The notes: generated from the letters alone by a model not told the origin. 64,000 nucleotides of DNA from Scylla paramamosain (GCF_035594125.1 NC_087180.1:14050115-14114114); one strand, 5' to 3'. Positions 37,571 to 49,420 are shown, counted from the stretch's first letter. Numbers and translations: made by a program.

Positions 37571-37807
37571 AAACACTGAAACACTTGTCCAACAGAAATC
37601 TCAGACACTGAAGCACTAAAGAAAATGAACGAAGCTGGAAAAGAAAAATAATCAGAGTAGAGAAGAGAAACAAAATCACAAAACAATAGTGACAAAGGAG
37701 ATAACGAACGAGAGAGGGGAAGAATCACAGAGACGGAGAGAAAGGGGAGAACAGAAGGAAAAGGCGAAAATAGCGAGGGGAGTGGAATAATTGAGTAAGA
37801 TAAGGCA

Positions 37808-37809
<2 letters not shown>

Positions 37810-37887
<78 letters not shown>
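37810..37887. repeat. (GA)38 microsatellite
   Basis: Uninterrupted GA array inside a purine-rich stretch (37680-38100). Confidence 0.98.
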
Positions 37888-37890
<3 letters not shown>

Positions 37891-38405
37891 GTAGGTGAGG
37901 AAAAGACGACTGGAAAAGGGAGAGAAAAATAGAGTTAATAGAAGAAGAAAAAGAAGATCAAGAACAAGAAACGAAAAAAAAGAAAAGAAAAATAACAACG
38001 AAAGAAAAATAAAGAAAAAAAGTATGACAGAAATTTAAAGGAGAGACAGAAGTAGAAAAAAAGAAAGCAAAGAAGAAACTAAGAAACAGGGAGGGGGAAC
38101 TGATATAATTCGTGACATTTCCCTTACCAATTACTGGCCGCCAGATGGAGATACGAAGAGGAGCAGGAGGAGGAAGAGGAAGAGGAGGAGGGAGAGGAGG
38201 ACGGAGCAGGACGACATGTGGAGGTAGATGGGCTGATGGGAGGCAGATAAAAAGGAGAGGAAAGGAAATGAAAACGGGAAGCAGTTGGGTGACTTAACGT
38301 AAACAAGAGGAGGAAAGAGTTTGCCTTGAATATTAACTACGAAAATCAATGGAAACCAAATTGAAGGGGAAAAAACGCCTTAGGGGAAAGATATAGGAAT
38401 GTACC

Positions 38406-38408
<3 letters not shown>

Positions 38409-38466
<58 letters not shown>

Positions 38467-38478
38467 GAGAGAGAGAGA
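38409..38478. repeat. (GA)n microsatellite with one GGG change
   Basis: 70 bp, interrupted once near 38455. Confidence 0.98.
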
Positions 38479-38628
38479 CAAGGGAGCTAAATTATAACAC
38501 TTTATTACGTGAAAGATGAAGTAAATTTCTTATATGTATGATACAGATACATTCAGTTCTTTGTATTTATTAAGAGAAAAATGGATATAAAATACATGTC
38601 CGAAAGAAGAAGAAGAAGAAAAGGACAA

Positions 38629-38671
38629 GAGAAACAACAACAACAACAACAACAACAATAACAACAACAAC
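38629..38671. repeat. (AAC)n trinucleotide array
   Basis: AAC triplets with one AAT change. Purine-rich DNA surrounds it. Confidence 0.93.
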
Positions 38672-39268
38672 TGATGATGAGAATGTTGATGATGCTGAGG
38701 AGAAAGAGAAAGAGAGAGGAGGAGGAGGAGAAGGAGGCATCAGTAAGAAGATAAGAGGAAGAGAAGGTATCAAGAGGGCAACAGTTTAGACCTCTTCTCC
38801 ACTTCCTTCACTTCCTCTGTATTGATTGTCCCGGCCAGCCTGCGGAGAGAGGGAGCGGCACGAGGCAATGAAGAAAGAGACATGAGGAGAGAGAGAGAGA
38901 AGAAACCGGAGCTATAAATAAATGGAAAAATAAAATGAAGAAAAATTAGAGGTGAACAAATGGAAAATAAATGGAAGGAGATGAAAATATAGAGCTAAGA
39001 ATGACGGAAAAAAAAAGCTGAAATTAGGAAGATGAAAAGAGAATGATAGGTAATAAGGATAATGAAGTCGGAAAATCTAAGAAAAATAAGTATTGGGAAT
39101 AATGATAAAAGGAATAAAGGAAGAAAGAAAAAATATATCTTGTCAAATCAGGAGAAAAGAGAAGAAATGCGACTAACAAAAAGAGGCAGAAAATAAAGGA
39201 AATAGCAGATTCTGATAAAAGAAAGGAGGGAAAAACAAACACTAATAACAGACACAAGACAAACACGG

Positions 39269-39341
<73 letters not shown>
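39269..39341. repeat. Interrupted (GA)n microsatellite
   Basis: GA dinucleotides with AAGA interruptions near 39286 and 39316. Confidence 0.97.
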
Positions 39342-39896
39342 CGATAACAGGAGGCATAAAGCAATAAAAATACGCTATAAACGAGGGAACAGAGAAGAGG
39401 CAATAACGAGGGGACCAAAAGTGTAAGGAAAAATAGAACACGATAAACGAAGGAAGAGAGAAAGGAGATGATGAAGATAATAACCAAGAGGAGGCTGAAA
39501 CGAGCATGTGAAAGAGATAAAAACTTGTAGATTAATAAAGATAAGGAAGTTTACAGAATACAATAAAGATAAACTAAAGATATAAAGGCGGTGTTTCATA
39601 AAAGGGGTAGATTGTAGTTATAAAAGTATACGAGAAGGTATGAAGGTATTAAGGAAAAAAAAAAAATTGGTAATAGGAAAAATGAAACTAGGTCGAGGAT
39701 AATGACGGGTTTATCCTCAGCTTGATAAGTAGATCCGAATGGAGAAATATTACTGACTTTATGATATTTCAGTTGCCATGAGAGGATCGGATCAAGTTAA
39801 GATGATCCTTTTGGTTATGAAGGAGTTATGAAGCAATCTATAATAATTTCTGTACCTTGTTCACTATTTTGTAAGTTTGTAATTGAAATGGTTAAC

Positions 39897-39927
39897 TATT
39901 ACTACTACTGTTACTAGCTAACTATCG

Positions 39928-39961
<34 letters not shown>

Positions 39962-40110
39962 ACTACTACTCTCTCTCTCTCTCTCTCTCTCGACTCTCTC
40001 TCTCTCCTCTCTACTCTCTCTCTTCTTCTCTCCTCTCTCTCTCTCTCCTCTCTCTCTCTCTACTCTCTCTCCTCTCGTCTACTCTCCTTCTCTCTCTCTC
40101 TCTCTCTCCC
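39897..40110. repeat. Irregular (CTA)n then (CT)n array
   Basis: CTA triplets (39897-39969) with frequent changes, then CT dinucleotides broken every 6-20 bases by CTA, CGA, CC or TTC. It is far less regular than the other CT arrays here. Confidence 0.9.
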
Positions 40111-40129
40111 CTATTTTATTTTTATGTGC

Positions 40130-40520
40130 TTTCCTTCTTATTCTTGTTCTCTTTTGCCACTGCCCTATCTGCCCCCTTTATCGTTATTTTCTGTTCCTCT
40201 ACATCTTTTATAATCTTACACAACTTTCTTACCAATGTTTCACTTTTTTCACTATTCTGTTACTGTTATTTCCTTGTAGGTCACGCTGCCTTGCTTGTTT
40301 CATAACTTTCGTTCAGGTCAGACTCTACCTACTTGGCGACGCATTTCTGTTCCCACACATTACTCCTGCTTTCTGTCACCTCCTGGGAACTGGGGCAGGC
40401 AGGACACGAGGGTAGCATATGAATAGCACTAGTAGCAAACACACGCAACATGTTTTTTCCCTTCCTTGGTATTTCTCTCCTGGCGACTTTGTGTGTTATG
40501 CGTGTAGCTCTCACTTTATA
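40130..40520. other. Unique pyrimidine-leaning spacer, no gene seen
   Basis: Ordinary unique sequence up to MITE copy D. Confidence 0.4.
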
Positions 40521-40524
40521 GAGA

Positions 40525-40815
40525 CATTTCACTGCCTGTCTGCACTACTTTTAACAGGATGTAGGGAGAGTTTGCAAGTATATTTTTCTATGATTCTAGT
40601 GATATTGCAGCAAGGATTCCATACCGCCAAAGGGAAAAGTAACCATGAAAATCTTACTATAAAATGTGGTGGAAGTTCCCAAGGGTGTTTTTTTAATGAT
40701 TCTAATGATATATCGACTACGGTTTTGTATTATCAATGGGAAAAGCAATCATGAATATCTGACTGATCGCCTTTGTGGCCTCTGAAAACCGTCTTTATGG
40801 GAGCAAAAGCAAAGT
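40525..40815 (-). mobile_element. MITE-like dispersed repeat, copy D (reverse, internally duplicated)
   Basis: About 290 bp, longer than the other copies. The right part, TGATCGCCTTTGTGGCCTCT, is the family core in reverse. A segment of about 95 bp occurs twice (about 40565-40658 and 40671-40763, period about 106), each with TGATTCTA(G/A)TGATAT and ending in an (A/T)CTTACT- or ATCTGACT-like stretch. Terminal repeats are poorly preserved. Confidence 0.55.
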
Positions 40816-40819
40816 TGTT

Positions 40820-43034
40820 GGTTGTGAGTGCTGTGAGTGTAACCTTAATACTCGTACTGACATGTCTCTTTACTGTACCTGCGTCTTCTGATTTCATTCT
40901 CTTTCCTTTTCTCTCATTGAATCCATCCACAGCCACCACGAGGATGAACGCGGTACAAGTCTTCGTCATAATGCATTTTTGAAGGGAGAAACAGTGACTA
41001 AACCAATCGAACACGTAATGGAAATAGGCAAATGAAACAAAGTATTCTAGCCACGGCCATCTAAAGGTCAAGAAAGACAGCAGTACAAAATAACACATGG
41101 ATGGCACAGAACAAGTAAGAGAGCAACACAGGATAACTCATGATACCAACAGTACAAGGAAGAGAACAGCACCAAATAACACATGACACTACGGAAAACG
41201 AACAGAGAAGCACAAAATAACAGTTCTTAAAAATCGATCAGTTTTAACGCGATGAACAACCAGGGGAAAAATTGTTATAATGCACTTGTGTAGGTGGAAA
41301 TAACACATATCCGAAGAAATACACAAATATCGTAAAGAAATGAAGCGTTCGATACTAAATAATACAAAGAAAATACGCCGGAAAGCATATAAAATCTGCT
41401 ACAAAACAAGAGAATGCAATGATAAAGTTTAATTGAGGAAAAATAGCGACATTCATAGGAATACTTATCAAATAATAAGACAAATGAAGAATTCCCGAGA
41501 TGAAATAACGCAAGCACTGAAAACCTAAAAAAAAAAAAAAAAGTAAAAACAAAGTGAAATAAAAAATTAAAAAGAATTACAATTGTAAAGAAACAGCGAA
41601 ATACTAAAGTTGAAAAGTGAAAAGAACGAGAAAATCATGTTTGCAGCAAAAATAACCACATTTAGTAGATTTAGGGAAAAAAAAAAACCAACGCATTAGA
41701 GGAAAAGCCCAAATGTGTGTGTGTGTGAGTGTGTGTGTGTTGTGTGTGCCCCCCGGGAAGCTCATGGAGGCCCTACTTTAGCGCGGGTAAATGCAAACTT
41801 GAGAGGAGGAAAAACAATTCTCTTTTAAGACCCGAAGAAAAACGGGAGTGTTGCGAGAAGAAACTAGAAGAAAAAAAAGAAAAAATAAAGAAAATAACTA
41901 CTTAGACGCCTCGGCAGTCCGGCTCTGGCCTCGAAGTTCCTTTGTGAAGTATCAGCAAATATACAAGAAAACTATTAAAACAAGGAAAGAAGTGTAAGAC
42001 CGATGACAGGTAAAAAGAGAAAAAAAAATAGGTAAGACTCCACGCAGCAAAACTCAACTAACTTCAACATTTTAAAACTCGTAATGCCCAAAAAAGTTAT
42101 GACAAGGAAGGAAACACGAGAAAATTGAATAAAAACTAAGTAAGGTTTAATGCAATACAAATAAGAAACTTTGCCACTTTTTGAATTTATACCAACTCCA
42201 GGAAATGAGAATGAGGGAAACGTGACGGAATACTGAAAAACTGCGATAGACAACTTGAATCAGGTATCTAATCATAATGGAGAGACACTTGTTTGGTAAT
42301 GTGATAAAATACACTCATTTCGTAGACATTCAACTAGTGGCTTCTTTATCTTAAGCTTAGAGGAACGAGGAGAGAGAGAGAAAAAATCAAATCGTCCAAG
42401 TAGTTTCATCAAAATGGAAACAAATTTGATAGATGATATAAGAAATATACGTATATTGAAGACATAAACAATGATTTTCGATTCACGGGGAATGAAGACG
42501 AGGAAGGAGTCAGGTTCACCTATAATGAAAAGACCTCCAATCGATAACTTAACAAAAAAAAAAAACACGTAATTTTGCTTGCCTTTAACCCGTGACCTTC
42601 GCTTTGCAAGGAGGAAAAGCAGGAAGTGGGGGAAGGAAATAACGAAGATTACCCAAACATAGATGCACTTAATTCGCAGACCTTCACATGGCGACCTTCA
42701 CCTTACGCAGGAAAAGGAGGGATTGAGGAGGAAACACAAGGGAGATTTGAACTGCGATGGCACGACAGTTAACGAGAAATCGGGGACTAGTTTGTCACGC
42801 GGAGACCATAACAATCTATCAGGACTGAGCATCGCGGCTGAAACACACTGCCCCAATCCCCCTTCCCCCTCCTCTTTCTCCTTCCTCCCATTCCTTCACC
42901 GAGAAGCGATAGTCAGGAGGCGAAATATACCACCCTTACACACTGAACCCCTTAGACACAAGCTGCCCAAAGAAGCTACCCGGCAAAATCCAGTGAATTA
43001 CACGTCTAAAGAATTGAATGAAAATTGATATAAG
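40820..43034. other. AT-rich unique DNA without a confirmed gene
   Basis: 41070-41240 has loosely repeated GAGAACAGCACAAAATAAC-like words. An imperfect GT array lies at 41717-41748. 42663-43028 is open for 121 codons with mixed composition, but it lacks a recognisable motif and runs up to the edge of MITE copy E. I leave it uncalled. Confidence 0.4.
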
Positions 43035-43271
43035 AAGAATTTTTCTGAACATTTTGCTGCTCTCATCACGACAAGTTCTGAAAGGCCACAAGGATGACTA
43101 ACCGGTTTCTCAAGAGTGTTGCTTCCGTTAATAATGTAGGAATCTTGTTTAATTTATCACTAGAACCGTAGAAAACACTGAAATAAAACAGTAAACCAGT
43201 GTAACTTCATCTACGTACAGTCTTTGGAAAGAGATTGGGGTTTGGAGAAGAAACATTTCAGAATATGATCC
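43035..43271 (+). mobile_element. MITE-like dispersed repeat, copy E (forward)
   Basis: About 237 bp. It begins near TTCTGAACATTTTGCTGCTC and ends with AAACATTTCAGAATATGATC, the same right end as copy A over about 17 bases. The core has AAAGGCCACAAGGATGACTA, TCTCAAGAGTGTT and TAATAATGTAGGAATCTTGT. It is directly followed by unique sequence and a poly-A run at about 43302-43327. Confidence 0.75.
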
Positions 43272-43568
43272 AAAAACTCATGAATTACATTAAAAGCTCC
43301 GCAAAAAAAAAAAAAAAAAAAAAAAAATAGGAACCCCAGATTTTATACAATACGGCATCACTTCCTAGGGCAACTGTACTTTCCGCTGGTCACTATCGCT
43401 TCTCCCCTCACCATGAAAAAAGGTTCAATAACGCCTTTAGGTCTAATTTCCTGGTATTATCGGCAGCCAGTGTGAGGTGGAGGGCAAAATGTGGTCTATA
43501 CATATGGAAATTTGGGAAGTCAAGTGATGATGGAAGTCATGTATCTATTTTACCAAAGGTGCTACGCC

Positions 43569-43569
<1 letters not shown>

Positions 43570-43631
<62 letters not shown>
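43570..43631. repeat. (AG)31 microsatellite, left arm of a fold-back pair
   Basis: A CT array of similar length starts 50 bp downstream. Confidence 0.98.
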
Positions 43632-43634
<3 letters not shown>

Positions 43635-43677
43635 TGAGAGTGGAAAATCGCCACTAATACCCTTAAAATAACTCCCA

Positions 43678-43680
<3 letters not shown>

Positions 43681-43736
<56 letters not shown>
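43681..43736. repeat. (CT)28 microsatellite, right arm of a fold-back pair
   Basis: Complementary to 43570-43631. Confidence 0.98.
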
Positions 43737-43737
<1 letters not shown>

Positions 43738-43935
43738 AGATAAACATGACGAATCAGCTCTGCCTGCATCATTAAAGCGAGCGCCACAATACGGCGGCTT
43801 TAAAGTGTCACGGTGGTTGCAGGCGCTCAGTTCTCACGTCATAAATGTGCAGTTTTTTACCTTCGTTACCAAATGATAGAGAGAAAAAGAGACAGCAAAA
43901 ATATAATACTGATGATTAAGTATGATTGTACGTGA

Positions 43936-43938
<3 letters not shown>

Positions 43939-44020
<82 letters not shown>
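43939..44020. repeat. (TC)40 microsatellite
   Basis: First of two close CT arrays with a 68-bp spacer. Confidence 0.98.
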
Positions 44021-44085
44021 ATCCAGTGCTTTCTACATTTTTTCTCATTTTTCTTTTTCCTATAGATTTACTCGTCATTTTTAGC

Positions 44086-44206
<121 letters not shown>

Positions 44207-44554
44207 GAGTGAACACAATATACCGTGGCGTAATGAAGAAGCGATTCAGGAAAACATAAAGTACAGAAAGGGTTCCCAAAACATCTCCTAAGCGACGCCA
44301 AACTTGAGAACGGTTCCGAAGTAGGTTCCGTTTCCGCCCGTTTCAGTCTCCCCAACACGTTCACTTGAAAGAGGAGGCGTCCACTCAAGTTTCGTCGCCC
44401 TTGAGCCACAGAACACACAGCGGAGAGAAGGGAGGCGGTTGGAAGGCGTTCTCCTTGTCTCTTGAAAGAATGCGACGCGTGGTTAGGTTAAAGAAGAAAT
44501 GCGTCGTGTTTTCACAATAAGGACTTCACGAGGCGTCTGTGTTCTTTGGCGGGG

Positions 44555-45080
44555 AAGTTAAATTGAAGCTCTGGTGAGTTACTGAATGGACCATTGCTGG
44601 GAATACAAGGAATGTAACGTGTTTTTTAGTTTGTGTGAAGAGAATGTATATGCTAGCTTATGTTTGGTGTTATTGGGTTGTTGTTGGGTGTTATTGGGTT
44701 GTTATTGGGTGTCATGGGTTTAGTTGAACTGAAGCTGTGGTGAGTTACTGAAAAGAATATTGGTGAAAATAAAGATATTGACGTTTTTTTTTTTTCTGTA
44801 AAGGGAAAAACATATACTAGCTAAGGTCTTATTTCCATATCTTAAAAGAGTTGAAATGAAGTGGTGGTGAGTTTCTGAAATGATCACTGGTAGGTATGGA
44901 CAGACTGGGATAATCCATAATGAATACTAGCTTCTGTTAGATTTTACTCTCTTTATGACTCAAAGTAAGACACAAATGAATCACTTAAGGAACCATTGGT
45001 GGAAATAAACAGACTGGGTTTGTGAAAAGATTATATAATAGTTTATCATAGATCTTTTTTCATACTGTAGAGTTAGAAAG
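44555..45080. repeat. Degenerate tandem repeat, about four units of 120-160 bp
   Basis: Blocks of the type GAAGCTCTGGTGAGTTACTG recur at about 44564, 44730 and 44857, and weakly at about 44976. Each is followed by CCATTG(C/G)TGG-like and AATA-rich parts, then ATACTAGCT-like words at 44650, 44813 and 44925. Short TTGTTATTGGGTG repeats lie inside at 44668-44712. Confidence 0.6.
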
Positions 45081-45599
45081 GAGGGAAAAGTGTGAAAATT
45101 AAGACATTATCTCTTTCACTCCTATGATCGTTCTCTGTTAAAAAAAAAAAAAAAAAAAGACACGCATGGGCACAGAAGACTGAAAACAAAGACAGATGGT
45201 GGAGGAATACATAAAACAAAGGGGGAGACGAGTGAAGTGTGTTATAGAGAAAAGCCGGTAGAACAGTCGATGTAGTTTACCTTTAGTACGTGAAAAGTTG
45301 AACGTGTGAACCATAAAGTACTGAAATGTCGACCAAGTTCCTCCGTCAGGTATAGTTCATTAAATATTCTCCCAATTATCAACAGACTTGAAACTTTGCG
45401 GAACATTTTACAACCACAATGAAAACGAACGCCCCCATTGAGCGTTTCGATCATTACACGATATGTTCGTTCAGATCGGGGAGGACACTTATTGCGCTGA
45501 CACTGCAGAGCGAAGTGGTCCGTAAATGGTTTTCCTTTCATCTACTGCAATTTGCATTCATTATTTCACCTCGTGTGTTTGTCTGCCTGCTTGTCTGTC

Positions 45600-45715
45600 T
45601 GTCTATCCTTTTATTTATCTTTTGTCTATCTATCTGTCTGTCTGTCTATCTATCTCATCATCTAGTTTCTCATCTATATCTATCTATCTATCTATCTATC
45701 TATCCGTCTGACTAT
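45600..45715. repeat. (CTAT/CTGT)n tetranucleotide array
   Basis: TCTGTCTGTCTATC words with breaks, purest at 45678-45704. Confidence 0.93.
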
Positions 45716-45869
45716 CATTATTCTGCTGTGGTACCTCACCTGTCTCCGTGTCCAATTACTGTCACGCTACTTACCTGGCCTCACCTGTCCCTTGCTTTTT
45801 TAGTACCTTCGTTACCTACCAACTTTTTTTTCTTGACCAAAGTTATAAGTAATAGATTTAATGTCCAAT

Positions 45870-45871
<2 letters not shown>

Positions 45872-45959
<88 letters not shown>
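45872..45959. repeat. (TC)44 microsatellite
   Basis: Uninterrupted. Confidence 0.98.
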
Positions 45960-45963
<4 letters not shown>

Positions 45964-46216
45964 GTCTGAATTCTTTTTAATGGCCACAGAAGTCCAATTA
46001 GCCTTAAATGGGAGAGAGGCACGGTGTCAGCGTCGTCAGGGAAAAGTTTTAATGAATTCAACCTGAACATTGGGAACCGTGAATGGCAAAATGTTAATCC
46101 GGAGCCGAAGAGTGAAAAGGTGAGGAGTGGAGCTCAGATTGCCAGTGGGAGAGAGGAGAGAGGAAAACACACTTACACCTCACACTCATCCCAACAAACA
46201 CAGACGCACACACACA

Positions 46217-46306
46217 CACCTGCTGGGAAAATAAATATTGAGGTTAGGTCAGGTGTCGGGCGGAAGTGAGCCACCTGACACCCCATCCTGTTCCCACACA
46301 CACCTG
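46217..46306. promoter_or_regulatory. Second CACCTG/CAGGTG cluster
   Basis: CACCTG at 46217, 46272 and 46301 and CAGGTG at 46250, four sites in 90 bp. The first lies at the edge of a short CA run. It may be regulatory, or may reflect CA-rich composition. Confidence 0.25.
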
Positions 46307-46339
46307 GGTTCCTGCCTTCTCTAAAGTAATAGAATACAA

Positions 46340-48230
46340 TTGTAATGAGCCGTCAACAGGAGGCTATACGAGTATGGGAAGGAAAGGCAAAGGACAGGCA
46401 GGGAAAAGCGAGGTTAATGTTAAGAGAAGGTAAGAGAGAGAAGATGTGGAAGAAAATAAACAGACAGAAAGGTAAAGAAAGGGTTAGAGAAGGAAAAAAA
46501 GAGAGAATAAATGCTACGTTAGGGTTACGAGAGGGTACTAAAGGGAAGGTGAGGAAGAAAACAAACGGGCAGAAAAGTCAAGAAAGGGTTAGAAAAGGAA
46601 AAAAATAAATAAAAAAATAAAAGAAATGCTACGTTAAGGTTAAGAGATGATACAAAAGGCAAGGTATGGAAGAGCAAAGAGACGAAAGTAAAAAGAAAGA
46701 TTAAAACAGTCAAACTTGAGGCAACAGAAAGATAGGTAAAGGTAAAAGTAAGAAAGATTAGAACAGGAAAAACAAGAGACGAAGAAAAGCTTAGGTTAAA
46801 AGACGATACGAAAGGGAAGGTGTGTAAGAGAACAAAGAGACAGTGAAAGATGAATGGAGGATTAGAGCAGACAAACCTGAGGCAAAAGAAAGCTAAGAAC
46901 AGATACAAATAAATGCAGAGGGGAAGGTGAGGAAGGGAACAAAAAAGATAGTGAAAAGGAAAGGAAGGATTGGATAAATAAAATGAAAAAATAGAGTAGA
47001 AAACTAAAATGTAAAAATATGCACGAAAGACACACACAGTTAAGGGAAATACAATAGAATATATGGAAAGGAGGAAAAGCAAAAAAAAAAAATGAAAATA
47101 GTAAAAAAGACGAAGGATCACTAGAAAGCTTGAATAATGTAAGGAAGAAACTCACAGTTATAAGAGAAAACAAATAAGAGGAAGGAGAAAACCAGGTAAG
47201 GATAAAAAAAGGTTGAGAAAGGGACATAGAAGTAAGGTTAAGTAAATATGGAAGGGATGAAGGAGGAACAGAAAGGTACAAGAAATAATAGAGTATGCAC
47301 AGTAGTGGCAATATAAAGCCAGGGAAATTAAAAATAAAGTTAAGGAAGGAAAATACGAAGGGAAGGGCAAGGAAAAATGAGGCAGATAAGATAAGGGCCA
47401 GTTTAGAGCAGGCAGAGAAGAGGCAGAGGAAAACTAAATAAAGATAAGAGAGAAAGAATAATAACAGAGGGTGTGGAGACGGAAATCAATAGGCAATGGA
47501 AAATAAGGGAAAGATAAGAGCAAGGAACTAATGAAGGAGAGAAGCAGAAAATAGAAACTGGTAGACATGGAAGGGATAAGAAAGAATATAACTAATGGAA
47601 AAAAAAATAGAGAAAAAAGACAGAGAATAATAACGAAGAAGGAAAAGGGACGAACGGTTGAATAGCTGGGATAGATAAGGAGAACAGAACAGAGGCTTGG
47701 AATGAACAGGAAGGACAAGGAGAACCGAGACAAAAATGGGAGAGACACAGAAAGGAAAAAAAAAGAAAAGCAGAAAAGGTAAAAAAGGGAAACAAAGGCA
47801 GGAAACTATAAGGAAAACAAGAAAAGAGAGATAACGAATGAAAATGAGGAGAAAAAAAGGAAAAAAGATGGAAGCAAAAAGATGTAGATAATGAGGGGAA
47901 CATGAGATGGTAAAAAAAGGGGAAAGAAAATTAGGAAAATATAAGGAAAACCTAGAAAAGGAGAGAGATAATAAATCAAGAATAAGAAGATAAAAAAAAA
48001 AGAGGAAAAGTTGGAGGCGAAAAAGATGTCAATAATGAGAGTAGTAACCAGACACATAGAAAAAAAAGAAACGATAAGAGAGAAAACTGCAAGAAAAGAA
48101 TATAAAAACAAAAGAGAAAACGTACAAAATAACAAAAACAAACAACCAAAAAATAATAACAGAAAAGAAAACGCAAGATCCTCACGATATCACTGACAAA
48201 AAAGAAGGTAAGAAAGAATTGGCGGGATAT
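46340..48230. repeat. Polypurine tract built from decayed tandem units
   Basis: The + strand is almost all A and G for about 1.9 kb. Near the left end, units of about 105-120 bp are visible. AAATGCTACGTTAGGGTTA and AAATGCTACGTTAAGGTTA (about 46509 and 46624) head two of them, each followed by a GATAC or GGTAC block, AAGG(G/C)AAGGT and AGAAAGGGTTAGA. Similar words recur with increasing change to about 47500. Frames on both strands are Phe/Ser/Leu or Lys/Arg/Glu only. Confidence 0.75.
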
Positions 48231-48284
48231 GCAATCAAGGCTGAAAGGTGTGGTCAGGTAAGACGAGGGGCGGGGAGCGAGGCA

Positions 48285-48545
48285 GGGGTGATGGAGGCAG
48301 GGATAAGAAGGACAGGGATGAGAAAGACAGGGGTGAGAGAGGCAGTGAGAGAGGCAGGGTGAGGGAGACAGGGATGAGAAAGGCAACGGTTAAAGAGGTA
48401 GTGAAAAAGACAGGGGTGAGGGAGATAGGTGAGAAAAGCAGGGGTGAAAAAGACAAGGGTGAGAAAGACAGACGTGAGAGAAGCAGTGAAAGAGGGAGGA
48501 TGAAAGATTCCGGGGAAAGAGAGGCAGTGAAGGAGGCAAGGTGAG
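48285..48545. repeat. Minisatellite of GGGTGAGAAAGACAG-type units
   Basis: Words such as GGGATGAGAAAGACAG, GGGGTGAGAGAGGCAG and GGGTGAGGGAGACAG recur every 15-24 bp. A forward frame of 98 codons gives an Arg/Glu/Lys/Gly repeat protein on paper. I regard it as a repeat artefact. Confidence 0.8.
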
Positions 48546-48713
48546 GGAGGCAGGTTACTTTGCTACTCTAAGGGACTCGTGCTTCGGAGTAATTCGTCTG
48601 ATGGGGGGGAGGGGGGAGAGGAAGGTAATGCTGTCGGGTACGTAATGACTTCGTGAGAGATAATTTGTTGTGGTCCCCGAGATCAAGACGAGCTACCTGT
48701 CCTCTGCCTGATT

Positions 48714-49180
48714 CTCTTGTCCTAACCTACAGTAATGCCTTGTTTTTGTCCTCGTCTTGTTCTTTATCTTGCTCTTGTTTCCTGTTCTTAGCTTATCTTA
48801 TTCCCGTCCTCGTTTTATTGTGATTCTCTTGTCTTCGCGTGCCCTAATCTATATCAATTAGTTGTTTTCGCTCTTCTTTTATTCTGTGTCTTATTCTCTT
48901 ACTTTCTCTTCGCGTGGGAGATAATTGTTGGGCTTATCCTATCCTCGTTCTCGTTTTCTTCTGTTTCTCTTATCCTCGCGTGCCCTAATCCACTGTAATT
49001 GCTTGTTTTCACTCTCGTTTTCTCCTTTGTCTTGTTTTCCTTTCCTTTCCTTAGCCTCTTTTTCTGTGGGAAATCACTGCTACGTTTATCCTGTTCTCGT
49101 TCTCGCTTTCATCTGCTTCTCTTGTCCTCGCCTGCCCTAAGCCACTATAATCTCTTGTTTTCTTTCTCGTTTCATTCTCT
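48714..49180. repeat. Tandem repeat, about 3-4 units of 110-152 bp
   Basis: TCTCTTGTCCTCGCGTGCCC-like heads occur at 48825, 48966 and 49118, with a diverged one near 48714. Each is followed by a C(C/T)ACTGTAAT-like block and CTTGTTTTC(G/A)CTCTCGTTTT. The mid-unit block GTGGGA(G/A)AT(A/C)A occurs at about 48915 and 49067. Frames across it are not conserved between units. Confidence 0.75.
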
Positions 49181-49420
49181 GTCTTTATCTAGCGTTTTAT
49201 TCCGAGTGTGTGTTTCCCACATGATAATAACTAACTTCCTATCCTCGTCTCGCTTCAAAATTCTCACAATCTCATGCTCTGTCATTATTGTCTCTTCCTT
49301 TGTGAAATATCTATTTCATTCCCGAGATCTGGACAAGTTATCTATTATCTCCTCTTCATTTTGTGTCCCTCTTCTGGCCTCGCATTGTGTGTTTAGCTAA
49401 TAGTTTTGTCGTATTAACCG
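49180..49420. other. Unique spacer
   Basis: Ordinary sequence between the tandem array and MITE copy F. Confidence 0.4.

Noticed and set aside
40419..40754. 111-codon frame
   Set aside because: It runs through MITE-like copy D, whose other copies have stops in the matching frame, so the frame is accidental.
42663..43028. 121-codon frame of mixed composition
   Set aside because: Composition is not repeat-like, but there is no motif, no good splice context and no partner exon. One such frame is expected by chance in 64 kb of six-frame sequence.
43302..43327. Poly-A run as the tail of a retroposed gene or SINE
   Set aside because: No tRNA- or 7SL-like head, no polymerase III boxes in register and no target duplication are seen. 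Such A-runs are frequent here.
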